This document shows positions 60,101-64,000 of a stretch of DNA of 64,000 bases, piece after piece. The stretch spans positions 61,564 through 125,563 of the forward strand of contig JAIXPH010000030.1 of assembly GCA_027486345.1 (NCBI GenBank), written 5' to 3'. How positions within the stretch are numbered: the first letter of the stretch is position 1; each line of letters starts with the position of its first letter. The notes below the pieces were generated by a model. That model saw only the letters and a list, made by a program, of their open reading frames with translations. It did not search any database and was not told where the DNA came from. A program made the translations under genes and the position numbers. The DNA comes from Paracoccaceae bacterium. Its GTDB lineage: Bacteria; Pseudomonadota; Alphaproteobacteria; Rhodobacterales; Rhodobacteraceae.

Positions 60101-60166
60101 CGTTTTCTCTGTTCAAATATCCTCGGGGGGTCCGGGGGGCTGACGGCCCCCCGGCCTTGCCGCCAA
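60101..60166 (+). repeat. AAATATCC/G-run dispersed repeat, copy 8
   Basis: CGTTTTCTCTGTTCAAATATCC-type head, G-run and a GGGGGGCTGA/CGGCCCCCC-like hairpin, 60 bp after pcaD and before the enolase-superfamily gene. It has the same TTTTCTC subfamily head as copy 7. Confidence 0.75.
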
Positions 60167-60181
60167 AGCGACGGTGGGACC

Positions 60182-61420
60182 ATGAAACTGAAAGACCTTG
60201 AAATCTTCGTCGTGGCCCCGCCCTTTCCGGGCTGGGGCGGGCGCTATTGGATCTTCCCGAAGCTGACCACGGATACCGGCATTGTGGGGTATGGCGAATG
60301 CTATGCCTCCACCGTCGGGCCAAAGGCGATGCGCGCGGTGATCGAGGATGTGTTTGAGCGCCACATGCTGGGCGAAAACCCCGAAAACATCGAACTGATG
60401 TTCCGCCGCGCCTATTCGGCAGGCTTCACGCAGCGCCCTGACCCCACCGTCATGGGCGCGTTTTCGGGGCTTGAGATTGCCTGCTGGGACATCCTGGGCA
60501 AGGCGCGCAATCGCCCGGTCTATGCCCTTCTGGGCGGCAAGATGAATGACCGCATCCGGTCTTACACCTACCTCTACCCCGAACCCGGCAAGGAAAGCGC
60601 CGAATTCTGGGTGGACCCCGATGCCGCCGCCGAAGCCGCACTGCGCTTTGCCGATATGGGATTCACGGCGGTGAAGTTCGACCCCGCCGGTCCCTATACC
60701 ATCCGCGGCGGCCATGAACCGGCGATGAGCGACATCACTCGCTCTGTCGCCTTTTGCAAGGCGATCCGCGCGGCGGTGGGAGACCGTGTCGACCTACTCT
60801 TTGGCACGCATGGCCAGTTCACCACCCCCGGTGCCATCCGCATGGGCCGCGAGTTGGAGCCTTACAATCCGCTGTGGTATGAAGAGCCGATCCCGCCGGA
60901 CAACCTGCTCGAATTCGCCGAGGTCGCCAAATCCGTGCGCGTGCCACTGGCGACGGGGGAACGGCTGACCACCAAATACGAATTCGGGGCTCTGCTCCGC
61001 CATGGCGGGGTAAAGATCCTGCAACCCGCCCTTGGCCGCGTGGGCGGCATCTGGGAGGCGAAGAAAATCGCCGCCATGGCCGAGATTTTCAACGCCGAGA
61101 TGGCCCCGCACCTCTATGCAGGCCCGGTGGAATGGGCCGCGAACGTGCATCTGTCCGCCTCGATCCCCAACCTCCTGATCGCCGAGACGATCGAAACCGG
61201 CGGGGCCTTCCATCAAAAGCTGATCAAGAATTCGATCACATGGGAGGACGGCTATATCCTGCCGCCCGAAGCCCCCGGTCTGGGGATCGAGTTCGACGAA
61301 GATGTCGCCCGCGCCCATCCCTACACCGGCACAGGCCTGCACCTGCAGATGCAAGAAGCCCCCTGCGATTACCGAAACGGCAACCGCTTCGAAGGCGGCG
61401 CGCCCAGCACCCCGACCTAA
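60182..61420 (+). CDS. Mandelate racemase/muconate lactonizing enzyme-family protein
   Basis: A 412-residue enolase-superfamily enzyme. The N-terminal capping domain (KLKDLEIFVVAPPFPGWGGRYWIFPKLTTDTGIVGYGE) is followed by the barrel with FTAVKFDPAGPYTIRGG (base K-x-D), then metal ligands in VDLLFGTHGQFT, WYEEPIPPDN and ATGERLTTKYEF. The His base lies in MAPHLYAGPVEWAANVH. It probably dehydrates or cycloisomerises a sugar acid; the His-rich motif resembles acid-sugar dehydratases. The exact substrate cannot be assigned. Confidence 0.87.
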   Translation: MKLKDLEIFVVAPPFPGWGGRYWIFPKLTTDTGIVGYGECYASTVGPKAMRAVIEDVFERHMLGENPENIELMFRRAYSAGFTQRPDPTVMGAFSGLEIACWDILGKARNRPVYALLGGKMNDRIRSYTYLYPEPGKESAEFWVDPDAAAEAALRFADMGFTAVKFDPAGPYTIRGGHEPAMSDITRSVAFCKAIRAAVGDRVDLLFGTHGQFTTPGAIRMGRELEPYNPLWYEEPIPPDNLLEFAEVAKSVRVPLATGERLTTKYEFGALLRHGGVKILQPALGRVGGIWEAKKIAAMAEIFNAEMAPHLYAGPVEWAANVHLSASIPNLLIAETIETGGAFHQKLIKNSITWEDGYILPPEAPGLGIEFDEDVARAHPYTGTGLHLQMQEAPCDYRNGNRFEGGAPSTPT

Positions 61421-61531
61421 GCCACAGCAGTACCGGCCCGCGCCAAGCGCGCGGGCCATCAGGCACACGATCAACGGCGGATGAGACGCATCCGCGCCAA
61501 AAGGCGTTTCTCAGATTGAAAGGGAATGCAT

Positions 61532-61607
<76 letters not shown>

Positions 61608-61707
61608 AATGCCGGGGCTGTGTCGCGTATCGGGCTGCGAAAGTCAAGACCGGCGCGCGAGGATTTCGCCACTGGCGCGCGCGGTCGGACGGCACATTCG
61701 CAGGCGC

Positions 61708-62154
61708 TCAGCGCAGATGGGCGGTGACAAAACCCGCGATCTCGGCGGCGGGGCGGGCCCCGGCAAGGCGCGCGACCTCGCGCCCCTTGCGATAGAGCAC
61801 AAAGGCCGGAATCCCGCGAATCCCGGCGCGTGCCGCGATGGCGGGGTGGTCTTCGGTGTTCAGCTTTGCCAGTCGCGCCACAGGGGCCAATTGCTTGGCC
61901 GCCTTGACGAATTCAGGGGCCATCGCGCGGCAGGGACCGCACCACGGCGCCCAGTAGTCCACCAAAAGCGGCAGGTCGTCGCGGATGGCCTTGTCATGCG
62001 CCGCGGCGTCCAGAACATGCACCCGCCCGTCATGCAGCGCCGCCCCGCAGACACCGCATTTCGGCCCCGAGGCGATCCGGGTGACGGGCACGCGGTTCGC
62101 CTGCCCGCAGGCGGCACAGGTCAGGCGCAGGGCATCCATAGATTGGCCAGTCAT
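61708..62154 (-). CDS. trxC: Thioredoxin 2 (TrxC type)
   Basis: A 148-residue thioredoxin with an N-terminal zinc finger (CAACG and KCGVCG, four Cys) and the active site WCGPC in [20 protein letters not shown]. The C-terminal cis-Pro [13 protein letters not shown] is present. The zinc domain marks the oxidative-stress-associated TrxC class. The ATG at 62154 is chosen because AAAGG lies 7 bp upstream; an ATG at 62169 is possible. Confidence 0.92.
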   Translation of the reverse strand: MTGQSMDALRLTCAACGQANRVPVTRIASGPKCGVCGAALHDGRVHVLDAAAHDKAIRDDLPLLVDYWAPWCGPCRAMAPEFVKAAKQLAPVARLAKLNTEDHPAIAARAGIRGIPAFVLYRKGREVARLAGARPAAEIAGFVTAHLR

Positions 62155-62218
62155 GGCAATGCCTTTCATATTCGATCAGGCGAATGTGTGATCTGACCCC
62201 GCGCGCCGCAAGACCCGC

Positions 62219-62542
62219 TTACAGGAAATCCGTCTCGATATCCGACACGTCGATTCCCAGCGCCTCCAACCCGGCCTCAAGATTTTCGGCCAGATGCGGC
62301 ATGCCCATCAGATACTGATCGGTGGGCACCGTCGCCTCGACATAGGCGGTTTCAACCGCCTCGGCGTAATCCTCGGGCTCATAGGTGCCGCGACCGATCC
62401 AGGCGATGGCGGTCAGATGCGCCTTTTCGTCATCGTTCAGCGCGTCGATGAAGGCGTGCAATTCCTCAGCCCCCGCGTCACCCTCGCGGAATTGAAAGAT
62501 GATATGGGCGACTTTTTCCGGGCTGATGTCGATCTCGGACAT
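62219..62542 (-). CDS. DUF3775 protein
   Basis: A 107-residue acidic protein matching DUF3775: EIDISPEKVAHIIFQFREGDAGAEELHAFIDALNDDEKAHLTAIAWIGRGTYEPEDYAEAVETA. Predicted all-helical and cytosolic; function unknown. The ATG follows AAAGGAGCCCGCC. It is 64 bp upstream of trxC on the same strand. Confidence 0.85.
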   Translation of the reverse strand: MSEIDISPEKVAHIIFQFREGDAGAEELHAFIDALNDDEKAHLTAIAWIGRGTYEPEDYAEAVETAYVEATVPTDQYLMGMPHLAENLEAGLEALGIDVSDIETDFL

Positions 62543-62601
62543 GGCGGGCTCCTTTCCGGCTGGGCTGATGGTCATCCTTACGACCGTGAACCGCAAGTGT
62601 G

Positions 62602-62925
62602 TTAAAACGGTGCGCCCGGCAAGGTGGCGAGGGCATAGGCGACCGACCCGCCCAAGGTGGCGACCACCACGGATCTGCGCCACAGCCAGAGCGCGAGCAC
62701 CGCGACCACGCCCGCCGCCAGCGGCCCCCCCTGCGACAGCGTCGCCATCGGCAGGACAGAGGCCACGACCAGCGTGGCAATCGCCGCAGGTCCGGTCGCC
62801 GACAGGAACCGCGCCAAGGGGCCAGAGCCCTGCCCCAGCCCGCGCGACAGCCGCGTCGGGCCGTAACGGAACGCCCAGTTGGCCGCGCCCACCATCAGCG
62901 CAAGGATCAGGATTTGCAGGCTCAT
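62602..62925 (-). CDS. azlD: AzlD-family branched-chain amino acid exporter subunit
   Basis: A 107-residue membrane protein with four hydrophobic helices. The AzlD core is visible as NWAFRYGPTRLSRG and ATLVVASVLPMATLSQGG. With AzlC it forms an exporter of branched-chain amino acids (LIV-E family). The ATG overlaps the azlC stop (ATGA). Confidence 0.88.
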   Translation of the reverse strand: MSLQILILALMVGAANWAFRYGPTRLSRGLGQGSGPLARFLSATGPAAIATLVVASVLPMATLSQGGPLAAGVVAVLALWLWRRSVVVATLGGSVAYALATLPGAPF

Positions 62926-63614
62926 GCCCGGCCCCGCCGCAGGGTGCCCGCCACCGCCCCCGCGATCATCCCCGCAAGGATGCCCGCCGTGCCCGACACC
63001 GCCAAAGTCCCCGCCACGGTGGCCAGCCCCGCCACCGCGATCACCGGCACCTGTGGCCGCGTCAGGATGGACAGCAAGAGCGACAGGAACAAGGCGGGCA
63101 GCATGAAATCCAATCCCGCTTTCAGCACGGGCCAACCCGCCAGCGCCTCGCCACCGGCCAGCGCCCCGACGACAGTGCCCGCCAACCAACTGACATAGGC
63201 CCCAAGGCCCAGCCCGAACATGAAGGGCTCCGAAAACCTTCGCCCGCGCGCGATCTCGCCCAAAGCCGCGCCAAAGACCTCATCCGTCAGACCCCAGGCC
63301 CAGGCCCAAGCGTGCCGGGTCGAGGCCGCCTCCCCCGCCGCTTTCAACAGCGCTGGCCCGTACAGCACATGCCGCAGGTTCATGGCGATCAGCGTGAAGG
63401 CCGCCACGATCACCGGCGCACCCGAGGTGATCAGCGCCAGCGCCAGAAACTGCGACGCCCCCGCATAGATGATGAGCGACAGCGCAAACGCCTCAACCGC
63501 CGACAACCCCGCCCCGGTCGCCGCCACGCCAAAGGCAAAGGCAATGGGGAAATACCCCATCGCAATGGGCAAAGCGGTGACCAGCCCGCTGCGGAAGGAT
63601 GCATCATCAGACAT
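62922..63614 (-). CDS. azlC: AzlC-family branched-chain amino acid exporter subunit
   Basis: A 230-residue protein with about seven transmembrane helices. Family start: GLVTALPIAMGYFPIAFAFGVAATGAGLS, followed by IIYAGASQFLALALI and NLRHVLYGPALL. It is the large subunit of the exporter and overlaps azlD by four bases. Confidence 0.9.
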   Translation of the reverse strand: MSDDASFRSGLVTALPIAMGYFPIAFAFGVAATGAGLSAVEAFALSLIIYAGASQFLALALITSGAPVIVAAFTLIAMNLRHVLYGPALLKAAGEAASTRHAWAWAWGLTDEVFGAALGEIARGRRFSEPFMFGLGLGAYVSWLAGTVVGALAGGEALAGWPVLKAGLDFMLPALFLSLLLSILTRPQVPVIAVAGLATVAGTLAVSGTAGILAGMIAGAVAGTLRRGRA

Positions 63615-63776
63615 GGGGCGCAGGCGTAGCCGAGGGGGGCGGGGCGGTCAACGGGGGGCTTGGGGCTGGCGCAGAGGATGTCGGCACCACCAACAACCCA
63701 AACGGGAAAATCCCCAACCCACTCCATTGCACTCCGCCCGCTGCGCTTTGATATTGAGGTCAGCGGAGGGCCGACC

Positions 63777-63896
63777 ATGAGTGCGAGTGACGACGCCTAT
63801 CGGGCAGCAGAGGAAGCGATTGCAGAGGCGAAGCGGAAGGGGGCGACAAAGCTTAGCTTTGATAGCATCGTTTTTCGAGCTTTAGCAGGGTGCTGA
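63777..63896 (+). pseudogene. Truncated N-terminus of a probable leucine-rich-repeat protein
   Basis: A 39-codon frame starting MSASDDAYRAAEEAIAEAKRKGATKLSF and ending abruptly ALAGC-stop. The pattern AYRAAEEAIAEA..GAT.L.F resembles the N-terminal cap of bacterial leucine-rich-repeat (COR-type) proteins, which are several hundred residues long. The similarity stops at about 63887, where sequence resembling an insertion-sequence end begins. It follows a clear GGAGGGCCGACC ribosome site. Confidence 0.4.
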
Positions 63897-64000
63897 AGAA
63901 GTCGCCTTTGCGGAACAGTTTTCTTTCGGCGCAACCTGCTGGGTTTGGTTTCGGCTCCATCGACGCTGGCGATCTACATGCCTGGCGCGGTTTCCCAGCA
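63888..64000. mobile_element. Possible left end of an insertion sequence (truncated by window)
   Basis: The segment starting GGGTGCTGAAGAAGTCGCC looks like the terminal inverted repeat of IS5/IS1182-like elements, which often begin or end with TGCTGAA(A/G)AAGT. No transposase frame can be confirmed in the remaining 110 bases. The join coincides with the loss of similarity in the preceding gene. Confidence 0.3.

Overview
The window is a high-GC, densely packed chromosomal segment with no phage, conjugation or plasmid genes except a possible insertion sequence at the right edge. Several families point to the alphaproteobacterial order Rhodobacterales (Rhodobacteraceae). These are a split cobalamin-dependent methionine synthase, the F1-ATPase inhibitor zeta subunit (DUF1476), an alphaproteobacterial SspB, DUF4169, DUF2927 and DUF3775 proteins, DctB/DctD, and an RNase E with a large S1-domain insertion. 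I cannot name the genus from sequence alone.

Layout. 1-4.7 kb: the start of a MarR-type regulator, sdhE, an aspartate-type aminotransferase, a MATE pump and a GST. 4.9-8.7 kb: an epimerase, a phd/doc toxin-antitoxin pair and parE. 8.9-16.7 kb: EcsC and GNAT proteins, a flavin reductase, a lipoprotein, the MTA/adenine salvage pair mtnP-apt, sspB, fumC, three small proteins and purQ. 16.7-23.2 kb: a DctB/DctD-like two-component system and rne. 23.3-29.5 kb: tusA-like, ccdA, a hydrolase-P450 pair, a zinc alcohol dehydrogenase, purS and purC. 29.6-36.1 kb: the ATPase zeta inhibitor, a split-MetH region (homocysteine methyltransferase, corrinoid protein, DUF1638) interrupted by a radical SAM gene, an FAD oxidase and rpmG. 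36.3-42.2 kb: BI-1, a quinone oxidoreductase, an XRE regulator, hisN, an oxoguanine/guanine deaminase, RraB and tadA. 42.4-51.5 kb: rluB, then a probable membrane-stress operon (26-aa peptide, XpaC, TelA, DUF2927 lipoprotein, SPFH-GYF protein, zinc-ribbon membrane protein), then an ABC exporter. 51.6-56.7 kb: acyl-CoA synthetase, an exported protein, dtd, a PfkB kinase and a second, long-form SAICAR synthase. 56.8-61.4 kb: a tight catabolic operon (haloacid dehalogenase, two alpha/beta hydrolases, Ser/Thr dehydratase) and an enolase-superfamily enzyme. 61.5-64 kb: tRNA-Ala(CGC), thioredoxin-2, DUF3775, azlD-azlC and a broken gene at the edge.

The most unusual content lies between genes. Three dispersed structured repeat families recur. 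The first is an approximately 115-bp double hairpin present twice, in opposite orientation, each time between convergent genes, with compensatory base changes in its stem. The second is a family of 12 hairpins with unrelated stem sequences but the same tip (TG-NNN-CA), at four loci just after gene ends. The third is an AAATATCC-plus-G-run repeat with eight copies. On the protein side, the best candidates for new biology are the XpaC/TelA/SPFH membrane module and the split methionine synthase region. Also notable are a DctD-like regulator without the sigma-54 contact motif and a pair of TTGC-N10-GCAA sites beside an XRE regulator.
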